Assembly: GCF_004358205.1 (NCBI RefSeq) | Contig: NZ_SMYO01000008.1 | Span: forward strand, 124,001 to 188,000 | DNA length: 64,000 nucleotides | Origin: Bacillus salipaludis | Lineage (GTDB): Bacteria; Bacillota; Bacilli; Bacillales_B; DSM-18226 | Reading direction: 5' to 3' | Shown here: piece after piece, positions 27,562 through 36,430 of the stretch | Position numbering within the stretch: the stretch's first letter is position 1 | How the letters are laid out: each line of letters begins with the position of its first letter | Notes under the pieces: generated by a model | Seen by the model: only the letters and a program-made list of their open reading frames with translations | The model's database searches: none | What the model was told of the DNA's origin: nothing | Translations under genes and position numbers: made by a program

Positions 27562-28920
27562 TTGGCAAAGATTAATTCAACAGAAGTTATCGCTGGCAGT
27601 AAATTTAACCGCTTTCATTTAATCCTACTATTATGGAGTTTCTTCATCATTTCGTTTGACGGATATGATCTTGTTGTATATGGAACCGTCGTGCCGACCC
27701 TAATTGAAAAATGGAACCTTACTCCTGTTGAAGCCGGAGCAATCGGAACCTATGGATTATTTGGTATGATGTTCGGTGCTATCCTGTTCGGAACACTTGC
27801 CGATCGGATTGGAAGGAAAAATGTTATTACGATTACCCTCCTTTTGTTTAGCTTATTTACATTTCTTTGCGGATTCGCCCAATCACCAACTGTTTTCTCT
27901 ACCTTTCGCTTTTTAGCTGGATTAGGACTTGGCGGGATTATGCCGAATGTCATTGCTTTATTAACGGATTATGCACCTAAAAAAATGAGAAGTATGATTG
28001 TATCCATCGTATTATGCGGTTATTCAGTCGGGGGAATTCTTGCTCCTCTATTAGGAATCTTTTTAATGCCTAAATTCGGCTGGGAGGCCATTTTTTGGTT
28101 TGCTGGACTGCCTCTACTACTTTTACCCTTTATGCATAAACAATTGCCTGAAACGGCGAGTTACCTTATTCGCACTGGCAGAAAAGAAATATTAATCGCT
28201 ACCCTTTCCAGGGTAAGTCCAGAATCCACGTTTAATCAAAATGATGAAATCGTAGAAGTACAGAAGACACAAGAAACAAAGGTACCGATTATTGGACTAT
28301 TTAAAGAAAAACGAGCACTAAGTACTATTATGTTTTGGATTGCATTTTTCAGTTGTTTATTAATGGTTTACGGTTTAAATACTTGGCTTCCTAAATTAAT
28401 GATCGAAGCAGGCTATGGACTAAATTCAAGTCTGGGTTTCCTGATTGCACTTCAAGGCGGTGCCATTATCGGAACACTTATTATTGGTCGACTTTGTGAT
28501 CAATACGGTTCCAAAAAAATGCTTGTTCCGATGTACGCCTCTGGAGCAGTTGCTTTAACGTTACTTGGTTTTGGCGGAAGTTCATTTTTAATCTACTTAT
28601 TAGTAGCCATTGCGGGTGCAGCGACCATTGGTTCCCAAAATATTGTCCAAGCCTATGTTTCTCAGTACTATCCACCGTATGTCAGGTCCACTGCTTTAGG
28701 AATGGCTTCTGGTATTGGCAGGATTGGCGGAATGGCTGGGCCACTTTTAGGTGGATTCCTTTTGTCGATTTCTTTACCGATTCATTTAAATTTCATAGCA
28801 TTTGCTATCCCCGGATTAATTGCGGCCATTGCCCTTGCGGTTGTACCTGTTAAAAATGCGTATACCAATGAAATGGATAGCAATGTAGAATCGATTAAGA
28901 CCCAGGTTGATGCAGGCTAA
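27562..28920 (+). CDS. MFS transporter, aromatic acid:H+ symporter (AAHS) type
   Basis: A 452-residue, 12-helix major-facilitator protein. The first helix carries FDGYDLVVYGTVVPTL, the hallmark of the AAHS group (BenK/PcaK-like), and loop 2-3 has GTLADRIGRKNVI. Later PETASYLIRTGR and GRLCDQYGSKK are typical. It would import an aromatic or related acid with protons. The start is TTG at 27562 with AGGGGGA upstream. A consensus promoter and a candidate cre site precede it, and the IclR regulator lies just upstream. Confidence 0.87.
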   Translation: MAKINSTEVIAGSKFNRFHLILLLWSFFIISFDGYDLVVYGTVVPTLIEKWNLTPVEAGAIGTYGLFGMMFGAILFGTLADRIGRKNVITITLLLFSLFTFLCGFAQSPTVFSTFRFLAGLGLGGIMPNVIALLTDYAPKKMRSMIVSIVLCGYSVGGILAPLLGIFLMPKFGWEAIFWFAGLPLLLLPFMHKQLPETASYLIRTGRKEILIATLSRVSPESTFNQNDEIVEVQKTQETKVPIIGLFKEKRALSTIMFWIAFFSCLLMVYGLNTWLPKLMIEAGYGLNSSLGFLIALQGGAIIGTLIIGRLCDQYGSKKMLVPMYASGAVALTLLGFGGSSFLIYLLVAIAGAATIGSQNIVQAYVSQYYPPYVRSTALGMASGIGRIGGMAGPLLGGFLLSISLPIHLNFIAFAIPGLIAAIALAVVPVKNAYTNEMDSNVESIKTQVDAG

Positions 28921-29118
28921 CCTGCTAAAAAATAAGCGCCTTTATGTCCTAAGTTACTTTTGCTAAAATTGGCGCTTGTTCCTGCAATCATTTCTCGATG
29001 AAGGAATCTTCACAACTTCCACACAACTTCTCCCTAAGTTCTACACAAGTATGTTTTATGATAAAAGTAACTTAATCAAGGTTTTGGAACCTACAAGTCC
29101 AAAAACTTCCCATAATTT

Positions 29119-29149
29119 TGATTGGTGGATTACACCAATCTCTTTTTTT
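29119..29149 (+). terminator. Intrinsic terminator, first of two
   Basis: GATTGGTG pairs with CACCAATC over a five-base loop and is followed by TCTTTTTTT. It lies ~200 bases after the MFS gene, with no ORF between, so it may end a long 3' UTR or a small RNA. Confidence 0.8.
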
Positions 29150-29151
29150 GC

Positions 29152-29198
29152 ATAATAAAAACCTTGCTCACCGCTGGGCAAGGTTTTTGTTATTATTC
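29152..29198. terminator. Bidirectional terminator between MFS and NprR loci
   Basis: AAAACCTTGC pairs with GCAAGGTTTT, flanked by A/T runs on both sides. On the minus strand it ends the nprR-propeptide transcript. Confidence 0.85.
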
Positions 29199-29201
29199 CG
29201 T

Positions 29202-29339
29202 TTACAAAGTTTCATTTCCTTGTGAGTAAATCACTTTTGGCAGGATGCCATGTGCTGTATCATGGCTTGAAGAAACCTTTAATGCACCTGCAAGAAATGC
29301 CCCGATTATCACGGTCACCAAGATTAATTTTTTCAACAT
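29202..29339 (-). CDS. NprX/Phr-type signalling propeptide
   Basis: A 45-residue gene read by hand; it is too short for usual ORF cutoffs. The ATG at 29339 has AAGGGGGAA upstream, which begins in the stop of the regulator gene 12 bases away. The product has a Lys-rich start, a hydrophobic core (LILVTVIIGAFLAGAL) and a polar tail from residue 21 that contains AHGILPKV. This is the layout of Bacillus Phr/NprX precursors, which are exported, trimmed and re-imported as 5-8 residue signals for their TPR partner. The active segment cannot be fixed from sequence and differs from the B. cereus SKPDIVG peptide. Confidence 0.82.
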   Translation of the reverse strand: MLKKLILVTVIIGAFLAGALKVSSSHDTAHGILPKVIYSQGNETL

Positions 29340-29351
29340 AAAAATTCCCCC

Positions 29352-30611
29352 TTAGTTAATATTTTTACGAGCGTTATTCGCTAATCGGTAGTATTCACTC
29401 GCCTTTTTATACTTTGTATTTTTAAAATAAAAGTTTGCCAGTTTTTCCGAGCATTCCGTAACATATTGATATAATTGTTCACGCTCAAAATAGGAGATTG
29501 CTTTCAAAAGTAACTCCTCATATTGGCTGTTTTCAACCTGCTCAATCTCAAGATCCAGCACGCGGATATGGTAGTAGTGTTCATCAATTGGTACAGTTTT
29601 AAGCTTCGAAAGTGCTTGATCACACCACCTCCTTGCCTCCTGCTTATTTCCAAGATTCATATATTCCTTTGCTATTAAGTAATACGTACTTAAAAGTTCA
29701 TGGTCAAAAATACCATTGGAATCGAGGGCTGCTTGAAAATTTTGAAGAGCCTCCTCGGTTTGATTCATACTGGAATATAAATAACCCAAGTTGTGGTAAA
29801 TGATTGAAGTCGAGTGATCATCCTTTAATTTTTGTGATAATTGCAAAGACCTTTTTAAAAATCGTTCCGATTCTCTGTAATTATGAACGCGTCGATGGTT
29901 AATCCCTAGTAAAATAAGCGATTTTAGACTGCTTTCATTATCAAATTCCCGGCGGAAAAATTCTAATGCCTTTTGGGTAAAAAGAATGGATTGAAAATAT
30001 TGATAGATACTCGTACAGGCAAGGGCCTGGTTATAATAGATTCTTCCTTTTTCTCCCTCTGTTACTTCGGGAAGATTAAACAAAAGAATCATATTCTCAT
30101 TGCAAACTATCGCCTGTTGAAATTGTTCTTGAAGATAATAATAGATGCTTAAAAAATAATAGTAGTCAAAACGAAGATGGGGCCTGTCTTGCAAAAGCTC
30201 TGGATATTTTTGAATTTTTTCGAGTAAGAATTGGGATTGCTCGGTTTTCCCTGAAAAAACATAAAGACCAAATAGATAGATATCATACTTCATATGAACC
30301 TGCTGTGATTGACTCTTTTGTATGGCTTCCTTTAAGGACTCATTCATTTTTTCAGCTTCCGAAAATTGTTTGTTCTTTACTGCCAATTTAAATGGATCCA
30401 TTTTTTTCAACAAGTCCCCATCATAGCCTTCATCTAATGTTTCATCACTAAGTTCCAATCTTTCACAGAGCAAACGAATAACTTCTTCACTCGCAGCAGC
30501 TGTTCCACTCTCAATTTTCGAAAGATAAGAGATGGCACAAATGCCCTCTGCCAGCTGTTTTTGCGTGATATTTTTCATTTTTCGAAAATAGCGAATCCGT
30601 TCTCCGATCAA
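29352..30611 (-). CDS. nprR: NprR-like RRNPP quorum-sensing regulator (HTH + TPR)
   Basis: A 419-residue protein: a Cro/C1-type helix-turn-helix in residues ~1-60 (IGERIRYFRKMKNITQKQLA, AISYLSKIESG) followed by about nine TPR-like helical repeats (for example SIIYHNLGYLYSSMNQTEEA). This is the RRNPP architecture of NprR and PlcR, which bind an imported peptide and then activate target genes. NprR is the best match given its length and the neutral-protease gene upstream. The TTG at 30611 is preferred; the ORF further upstream only reads through repeats. The propeptide gene follows in the same transcript. Confidence 0.87.
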   Translation of the reverse strand: MIGERIRYFRKMKNITQKQLAEGICAISYLSKIESGTAAASEEVIRLLCERLELSDETLDEGYDGDLLKKMDPFKLAVKNKQFSEAEKMNESLKEAIQKSQSQQVHMKYDIYLFGLYVFSGKTEQSQFLLEKIQKYPELLQDRPHLRFDYYYFLSIYYYLQEQFQQAIVCNENMILLFNLPEVTEGEKGRIYYNQALACTSIYQYFQSILFTQKALEFFRREFDNESSLKSLILLGINHRRVHNYRESERFLKRSLQLSQKLKDDHSTSIIYHNLGYLYSSMNQTEEALQNFQAALDSNGIFDHELLSTYYLIAKEYMNLGNKQEARRWCDQALSKLKTVPIDEHYYHIRVLDLEIEQVENSQYEELLLKAISYFEREQLYQYVTECSEKLANFYFKNTKYKKASEYYRLANNARKNIN

Positions 30612-30676
30612 TTTCCTCGCTCCCTGCACCTCCAATTGTATTAAGAATATTCTATTTTTTGCAAACTCATAAGTCA

Positions 30677-30736
30677 ATAGGACTGGGAACCTATTCCCAG
30701 TCCTATCATTCCTATCATTCCTATCATTCCTATCTT
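30677..30736. repeat. 13-bp inverted repeat plus four 9-bp direct repeats
   Basis: ATAGGACTGGGAA and TTCCCAGTCCTAT form a perfect palindrome (30677-30706), followed by TCCTATCAT three times and TCCTATCTT, nine bases apart, running into the protease stop codon. It lies between the protease and nprR, 66 bases upstream of the nprR start. Confidence 0.75.
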
Positions 30737-32366
30737 TAGTAGACTCCAACCTGTGACCAAGCAGATGCTACTGCACTATATTGAGTGCTTCCAGATCCGT
30801 AAAGGTCTGCCGCAGCAGCAAGAAGGGAAGCCCGTGCATCACTAAAGTTACTCTTTGGTGATAAATATACTGTTAGGGCACGATAATAAATTTTTTGAGC
30901 TGTATCGAACCCGACCTTTTGAATCGTTAAATACGCAGCTTTGTTTGGAATACCGCTGTTGGTGTGAACCCCGCCATTGTCAGAGGTCGTGTTCACATAG
31001 CCGCTCATATTATCCGGCTGACCGTAAAGAGTTGGGTCCGATAAACTTCTTAGAGCATCTCCGGCTTTTTTCGGTGTGTAAACGTCCTCGCCAATTAAGT
31101 AATCCCCACGGTCCATAAATACCCCAAATGTATCGGAAATCGACTCATTGAGGGCTCCCGATTGATATTGGTACTCTAATCCAGCCGTTCTCTCCGTGAC
31201 TGCATGGGTTAACTCATGGCCGACGACATCAACTGCACCGGATAAAGAGGTAAAGGTGTCCCATCTCCGTCCCCATAAACCATTTGCGAACCATTCCAGA
31301 AGGCATTGTTATAATTTCGGCTGTAGTGAACCGTTGAGCGGATGGTTGCACCATTGTTATCAAAGCTGTTGCGATTGAAATTATTTTTATAATAGTCATA
31401 GACAACACCTGCATAGTAGTGGGCATCAACATCTGCTCGCTGGGAGGTTGCATTAAAATTATTATCAGCGTCAACGGAATAGTTGCCCGGTAAGCGCTGG
31501 GTATTGGCCGCTGTCCTTGTTTCAATTACACCGGACATTGGTTTGGTTATATCATATAAATAATAGGTTCCGCTTGAATAATAGGTGTTAATGGTTTTTG
31601 TGTCGCCTAAAACCCCAACGCCCGTCCCCTCTGCGACTGCATTATAGGAATCTAGGATGTTACCATTATTGGCATCGACATAGACGACCCAGTTTGCCGG
31701 ATACGGCAGAATAAATTGAAGATTGATTTTGTAGGCGTGATAGAAGTCATTCCCTTTTTTATAGATCACTTGCTTACTCTTTTCAACCAGCCCCCGTTCT
31801 TTTTCTCCCCTAGGGCCAGTTTCGGCATCAATAAGTGTTTCATCTTTTGTCAGATTGATTGATTTCCATGCATTGGCAAGCGCTGCATCCTTCGAAAGCT
31901 GTGCTTTTAGCTTTCCTTTAAAATAACTGGACGCTTCTGGGAAAACATCCCCGTTGACGGCAGTTACAATTCCGTCTTTATCGGTATGAACCTTAAAGGC
32001 AGCCCCGTCGACAGGTATTCCTTGCACCGATTGAACAAAATCATAATGTGTGCTGCCAATTTCATCGGTTTGAATATTTAATAATGTGAGATCTTTATCC
32101 GAATCTAATTGATAGATTTGTTTATTCTCTTTAATAAATTGTTTAATAGCTTCCTTGTCTTTATGACCTTTAGTTGATAGTTTTCCATGTACAAAGGTTG
32201 GAACGGCTTGTCCCTTTTTCCAGGTCACCTTTGCACCTTTATTGAACTGATCTTCCTTTGAAGCCATCACATTATACGGTGTTTTGGCTTGTGCGGCTGC
32301 CGTAAATGGCATGACTGCTCCTACTGTTAGACCAAGGGCAAGAACAAGTGAAGTACGTTTTTTCAT
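30736..32366 (-). pseudogene. Neutral protease (M4, bacillolysin type), frameshifted
   Basis: The gene encodes a secreted prepro-metalloprotease: signal peptide (residues 1-27, ending AAAQA), FTP/PepSY propeptide, then the M4 domain. The first frame (31209-32366) ends in [12 protein letters not shown]. The expected continuation [12 protein letters not shown] with the zinc ligands, NESISD with the third ligand, and HTNSGIPNKAAY with the active-site His is found in another frame down to 30736. One base appears missing near 31249-31258, where GGGACACC would need to be GGGACAACC. Without correction the product lacks its catalytic residues. The start has GGGAGGT upstream. It lies upstream of nprR, its likely activator. 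Confidence 0.88.
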
Positions 32367-32510
32367 CTACTTTAGACCTCCCGAAAGATAATTTATAATT
32401 TTCAAAATAATTATAGCATGGGAAAAAGCAGGGGAAGATTGGGAAAGAACACCCAAAATCTATCAATATTTTTGAAAAAATAGAGTAATTTTCCCAATAT
32501 TTCATTTTTA

Positions 32511-32543
32511 TATGTTAACTTTACATAAAATTAAGTTGACATA
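32511..32543. promoter_or_regulatory. BirA operator upstream of bioY
   Basis: TATGTTAAC-N15-GTTGACATA, an inverted repeat with one mismatch, is the standard biotin-repressor (BirA) box of Firmicutes. It overlaps the -35 of the bioY promoter. Confidence 0.85.
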
Positions 32544-32564
32544 TATTTCTGCCGCTTTTACAAT
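32537..32564 (+). promoter_or_regulatory. Promoter of bioY-yhfT-yhfS
   Basis: A perfect TTGACA at 32537-32542 and TACAAT at 32559-32564, 16 bases apart; the -35 lies inside the BirA box. Confidence 0.82.
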
Positions 32565-32612
32565 AAAATTGAAAAAAGTACAAATCTATAGTTAAATATG
32601 AGGAGATGGAAT

Positions 32613-33176
32613 ATGAAACTTTTAGACATTACATATGTTGCTTTATTAGCTGCCTTTATGGGGGCTTTAGGCTTTGTCCCTCCAATCATGCTTTCATTTA
32701 CACCGGTTCCGATTACACTACAAACATTAGGTGTTTTGCTTGCCGGCGGTTTATTAGGTCCAAAACGCGGTGCTTGGAGTATGATCATTTTCCTTTTGCT
32801 AGTAGCGGCTGGTGCACCATTGTTGTCCGGTGGACGAGGAGGATTTGCTGTTTTTGTAGGGCCAAGCGCGGGCTATTTAATTTCATGGCCAATAACTGCT
32901 TTCTGTCTTGGCTATCTCATCTCGCGTTTCAGTAAATTACGATTTGCGAGAATTCTATTAATCAACCTAACGGTAGGAATACTCATGATGTACATAATCG
33001 GCATTCCAGTCCAAGCCTTCATCATGCACATCAAAATCACCGACGCCATCATCACTAGCCTAGTCTATATCCCGGGAGACATCCTAAAAGCAACCCTAGC
33101 ATCCTACCTCGTATACAGACTAGCCAAATCACCGGCTATAAAACGAAACCTGCACAAAAACGTTGAGACACTATAA
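32613..33176 (+). CDS. bioY: Biotin transporter BioY
   Basis: A 187-residue, six-helix membrane protein, the substrate-binding S component of the biotin ECF transporter. Marks are FTPVPITLQTLGVLLAGGLL near residue 35, LSGGRGGFAVFVGPSAGYLI and YIPGDILKATLASYL. It works with the shared EcfA/EcfT module encoded elsewhere. The ATG at 32613 has AGGAGATG upstream; a possible start at 32598 is less good. The BirA box upstream means biotin should switch it off. The next two genes match yhfT and yhfS, as in B. subtilis (yhfU-yhfT-yhfS). Confidence 0.92.
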   Translation: MKLLDITYVALLAAFMGALGFVPPIMLSFTPVPITLQTLGVLLAGGLLGPKRGAWSMIIFLLLVAAGAPLLSGGRGGFAVFVGPSAGYLISWPITAFCLGYLISRFSKLRFARILLINLTVGILMMYIIGIPVQAFIMHIKITDAIITSLVYIPGDILKATLASYLVYRLAKSPAIKRNLHKNVETL

Positions 33177-33190
33177 CGGTGTCTCTTTTT
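33165..33190 (+). terminator. Terminator-like hairpin after bioY
   Basis: GAGACAC pairs with GTGTCTC and TTTTT follows, overlapping the end of bioY. It may reduce read-through into yhfT. Confidence 0.7.
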
Positions 33191-33203
33191 ACTATCATTC
33201 GAT

Positions 33204-33238
33204 AAAATTCGGGTGGTGCCTGTCACCACCCGAATTTT
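33204..33238. repeat. 15-bp perfect palindrome with GGTGCCTGTCACC centre
   Basis: AAAATTCGGGTGGTG and CACCACCCGAATTTT flank CCTGT. The centre GGTGCCTGTCACC is the same as in the family C repeats at 20192 and 24148. It stands between bioY and yhfT. Confidence 0.7.
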
Positions 33239-33267
33239 GTCGAACACAAACAGAGAGGAGATTATAG

Positions 33268-34731
33268 ATGGCTTCAATTACTGACTCATATGCAAATCAT
33301 GCAAAGAAGTTTCCAATGAAAACAGCGATTTTAACGGCCACAGAGAGGTTTACCTATCAGGAATGGTATGAGAGTGTTTGTCGAACGGCGAATTGGTTTA
33401 GGTCCTTCCACTCTTTTAATAGAACGGTTGCAATTTTGCTCCCAAATGGGATTCCATTTCTGCAATTGTTTACGGGGGCGGCAGCGGCTGGTTGGACGGC
33501 AGTCCCATTTGATATTAAATGGACCGAATTAGAGGTAGAAAAACGGCTCGCACTTTCCAAGGCTTCGCTTGTTATAACGACAAAAAACAGGATTTCTTCC
33601 GTAAAAAACCTCCATTCCCCTACTAAAGTTTTCATTTGGGATGAATGCCGGGAGGAAATTCAGCAGGGACCGGCGCCGGAAACCATGCCCTCAAACGGGG
33701 AACTTCCCTTTTACATGGGATTCACTTCCGGTACGACAGGTAATCCGAAAGCATTTATTCGCTCACACAACTCGTGGGTTGCAAGCTTTGCCTGCAACCG
33801 TGTTGATTTCAAGATGGATGAGAATGACCACGTTCTGATCCCTGGGGCGCTGATTCATTCCCACTTCCTCTACGGTGCAATCAGTACGCTATATCTGGGC
33901 GGAACCGTTTATTTGCTTGAAAAATACATCCCATCCCAGGCAATGAGGTGGATTGAGACGGCTCCGATTACCGTCCTCTATGTCGTCCCGACGATGATTT
34001 CCTCCCTTTTTCAGGCGGAACGTACCATCGAAAGGCCGCTAAAGATTCTTTCCTCCGGAGCCAAATGGGAGGATCATTCCAAACGCCAGGTCCGCAGCCA
34101 GTTTCCGAACCTGACCCTGTATGAGTTTTACGGGGCAAGCGAGCTAAGCTTTGTAACCGTATTATCCGATCGGGAAATGGAGCGAAAACCGGGTTCTGTC
34201 GGCAGGCCCTGCCATAATGTAAAAATCGAAATCCGCCTGCCGGATTCTAAGCTTGCAAAGCCGAATCAAACAGGAAAGATTTATGTGAAAAGTAAAATGA
34301 TTTTCAGCGGATACCTGGAGCCCAATCAAAACACAGTTCAAGCAGAACATGATTGGCTTACCGTTCATGACATGGGCTATTTGGATGAAGAAGGATACCT
34401 ATATATTGTCGGTCGGGAAAAGAACATGATTCTCTATGGCGGCATCAATATTTTCCCGGAAGAAATTGAAAAAGTACTTTCCTTACATCATGAAGTGGAG
34501 GAAGTAGCCGTTATTGGAGCAAATGACTCTTACTGGGGACAAATCGTAACCGCAGTAGTCAAAGGCACAGCCACAAAATTGGAACTTCAAAGATTATGCA
34601 AGGAAAAGCTTGCTTCTTTTAAAATCCCGCGAAAATGGGTATTCGTCGATGAAATGCCCTATACAAGCGGTGGAAAAATTGCCCGCAGGCAGGTAATCGA
34701 ATTGGTCGAAAGCAGGGTGAACAACCATTAA
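33268..34731 (+). CDS. yhfT: Acyl-CoA synthetase, YhfT-like
   Basis: A 487-residue AMP-forming ligase. It has the adenylate motif GFTSGTTGNPKAFIRSH near residue 155, YEFYGASELSF, the hinge VHDMGYLDEEGYLYIVGR with the ATP-binding Asp, and YTSGGKIARR with the catalytic Lys near the end. It should activate a fatty or related acid to its CoA thioester. It follows bioY and precedes a thiolase, the BirA-controlled yhfUTS arrangement, which suggests supply of an acyl-CoA for biotin or lipid metabolism. Its stop overlaps the start of yhfS. Confidence 0.88.
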   Translation: MASITDSYANHAKKFPMKTAILTATERFTYQEWYESVCRTANWFRSFHSFNRTVAILLPNGIPFLQLFTGAAAAGWTAVPFDIKWTELEVEKRLALSKASLVITTKNRISSVKNLHSPTKVFIWDECREEIQQGPAPETMPSNGELPFYMGFTSGTTGNPKAFIRSHNSWVASFACNRVDFKMDENDHVLIPGALIHSHFLYGAISTLYLGGTVYLLEKYIPSQAMRWIETAPITVLYVVPTMISSLFQAERTIERPLKILSSGAKWEDHSKRQVRSQFPNLTLYEFYGASELSFVTVLSDREMERKPGSVGRPCHNVKIEIRLPDSKLAKPNQTGKIYVKSKMIFSGYLEPNQNTVQAEHDWLTVHDMGYLDEEGYLYIVGREKNMILYGGINIFPEEIEKVLSLHHEVEEVAVIGANDSYWGQIVTAVVKGTATKLELQRLCKEKLASFKIPRKWVFVDEMPYTSGGKIARRQVIELVESRVNNH

Positions 34732-35824
34732 AAAAGCAGTCATTGTCCAAGCAAAGCGAACCCCCATCGGAAAACAAAATGGAATATTTCAATCCCTACA
34801 GCCCCATGAGTTGGCTGCTCCCTTGCTTGAGTACTTAGCAAGTGGAATCGAGGATCAGCTTGACGATTGTCTTTTAGGAAATGTGACAGGACCGGGGGGA
34901 AACATTGCCCGGCTTTCCACCTTAACAGCAGGCCTTCCACTTCAGGTCCCCGGTGTAACCCTAGACCGCCAATGCAGTGCCGGTCTCGAAGCGATTCGCT
35001 TGGCTTCCTATTTTATCCAAGGTGGTGCAGGTCAGTGCTATCTAGCCGGTGGTGTCGAAAGTCCAAGCACCTCACCTTTTCCAAAAAGAGCCCGCTTCTC
35101 ACCTGATCATATCGGTGATCCGGATATGGGGGTTGCGGCTGAATATGTTGCGGAAAAATTTGGAATCAGTAAGGAAACACAGGATGAATATGCCTTGTTA
35201 AGCTATTATCGGAGCTGGGAGGCTTATAAAGAAGGGCTTTTTACAGAAGAAATCGTCGCAGTTGAACGGCATAGCAGGGATGAGGAATTTAGTAAGGAGC
35301 GAAACATGAGCGCATTGCTAAAACGGGCAAAACCGACTTTTGTAAAAAATGGGACCGTGACCGCTGCAAACAGCTGTGGGATTCATGACGGTGCAGCTGC
35401 CGTGGTCGTAATGGAGGAGTCAACCGCACATCTTCTTGGATACAAACCGGTTCTTCGCTTCGTTGACAGCCAGGCTGCAGGAGTACATCCCTATTATCCC
35501 GGAGCAGCACCGATTCCGGCCATTCAAACTTTGCTAAAAAGAAATGGACTGACCATTGAAGAGATTGATCTTTTTGAAATCAACGAGGCATTCGCTTCAA
35601 AAATTGCCGCGTGCGCACAGGAACTTTCAATCCCGTACGAAAAACTAAATGTGTCCGGCGGCGCCTTAACCATCGGTCACCCGTATGGAGCATCGGGTGC
35701 CATTTTGGTTACGAGGCTGTTTTATGAAGTACAGCGAAGGAAAAATGCTCGTTTTGCTGTAGCCGCGATTGGCAGCGGCGGTGGTGTTGGAGTTGCCGTA
35801 CTATTTGAAGTTGTGAAAAGATAA
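34727..35824 (+). CDS. yhfS: Thiolase (acetyl-CoA acyltransferase), YhfS-like, with ATT start
   Basis: A thiolase of 365 residues if read from ATT at 34727, which overlaps the yhfT stop (ATTAA). The conserved N-terminus KKAVIVQAKRTPIGKQNG lies directly after that ATT, and an in-frame TGA at 34718 leaves no ATG, GTG or TTG before it. AGGGTGA upstream is a fair ribosome site. Catalytic parts are present: DRQCSAGLEAI with the nucleophile Cys, INEAFASKIAA, and GGALTIGHPYGASGA with the His. The late TTG at 34811 would remove a conserved strand. The length agrees with B. subtilis YhfS. Confidence 0.85.
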   Translation: MKKAVIVQAKRTPIGKQNGIFQSLQPHELAAPLLEYLASGIEDQLDDCLLGNVTGPGGNIARLSTLTAGLPLQVPGVTLDRQCSAGLEAIRLASYFIQGGAGQCYLAGGVESPSTSPFPKRARFSPDHIGDPDMGVAAEYVAEKFGISKETQDEYALLSYYRSWEAYKEGLFTEEIVAVERHSRDEEFSKERNMSALLKRAKPTFVKNGTVTAANSCGIHDGAAAVVVMEESTAHLLGYKPVLRFVDSQAAGVHPYYPGAAPIPAIQTLLKRNGLTIEEIDLFEINEAFASKIAACAQELSIPYEKLNVSGGALTIGHPYGASGAILVTRLFYEVQRRKNARFAVAAIGSGGGVGVAVLFEVVKR

Positions 35825-35850
35825 GTCAGGCAGCTGCCTGGCTTATTTTG
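35821..35850 (+). terminator. Terminator of the bioY-yhfT-yhfS operon
   Basis: ATAAG-CAGGCA pairs with TGCCTG-CTTAT and TTTT follows; the stem includes the yhfS stop codon. Confidence 0.7.
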
Positions 35851-35913
35851 TACTAACGACGCGTATAAAATAACGAACACTATGGGTAAATTATCTTAAA
35901 AAAGGAAAATTCC

Positions 35914-36390
35914 ATGATTGGACTTATTATTGCCATTATAGGGTTTAACCTTATTGCCTTTAAAACAAATAAAATTCTTACTGCCAATCTGATTGCACAT
36001 ATCTGGGTTTTTACGGTTGCTTTACAAAGCTCTTTCGACATCATCATTGAATTCAAATTCCATGCCTATTGGTATTTTGGTAAAGAAGTCGATTGGTCTG
36101 GGCTAATTCCGCATTTATTTCTCCTCCCGCCTGTTAATATGATTTTTCTTAATCGGTTTCCCTATACGGCCAATCTCCTAAAGAAAGCTGTTTATATATT
36201 CTTTTTTGTTATTGCCATTTTATTATACGAACTAGTGACCCTTCTACCGGAACCCTGGGGATATTTTCATTATGGTTGGTGGACACTTTGGCATGCAGCC
36301 ATTCTCGATCCCTTTTTGCTGCTCATTCTACTTGGTTATTATAGGTGGGTACGTCACTTGGAAAAGAAAGCTCTAGGGAAACCTAAATAA
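35914..36390 (+). CDS. CBO0543-family membrane protein
   Basis: A 158-residue protein with about five helices. The pattern FDIIIEFKFHAYWYFGKEVD near residue 45, NMIFLNRFPY and a late WWTLWHAAILDPFLLL are typical of the CBO0543 family of Firmicutes membrane proteins, whose function is unknown and which are often found in spore formers. A second possible member lies at 50994-51476. The ribosome site is AAAAGGAAAA. Confidence 0.72.
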   Translation: MIGLIIAIIGFNLIAFKTNKILTANLIAHIWVFTVALQSSFDIIIEFKFHAYWYFGKEVDWSGLIPHLFLLPPVNMIFLNRFPYTANLLKKAVYIFFFVIAILLYELVTLLPEPWGYFHYGWWTLWHAAILDPFLLLILLGYYRWVRHLEKKALGKPK

Positions 36391-36420
36391 AACAGAGCTT
36401 GGGTTTCCAAGCTCTGTTTG
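36391..36420. terminator. Bidirectional terminator
   Basis: AACAGAGCTTGG pairs with CCAAGCTCTGTT around a three-base loop, between convergent genes. Confidence 0.82.
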
Positions 36421-36430
36421 TTACAGCCAA

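Noticed and set aside
30612..30749. N-terminal extension of NprR from 30749
   Set aside because: It only translates the 9-bp repeats (RNDRNDRND) and the palindrome and removes the normal N-terminus; the TTG at 30611 matches the family.
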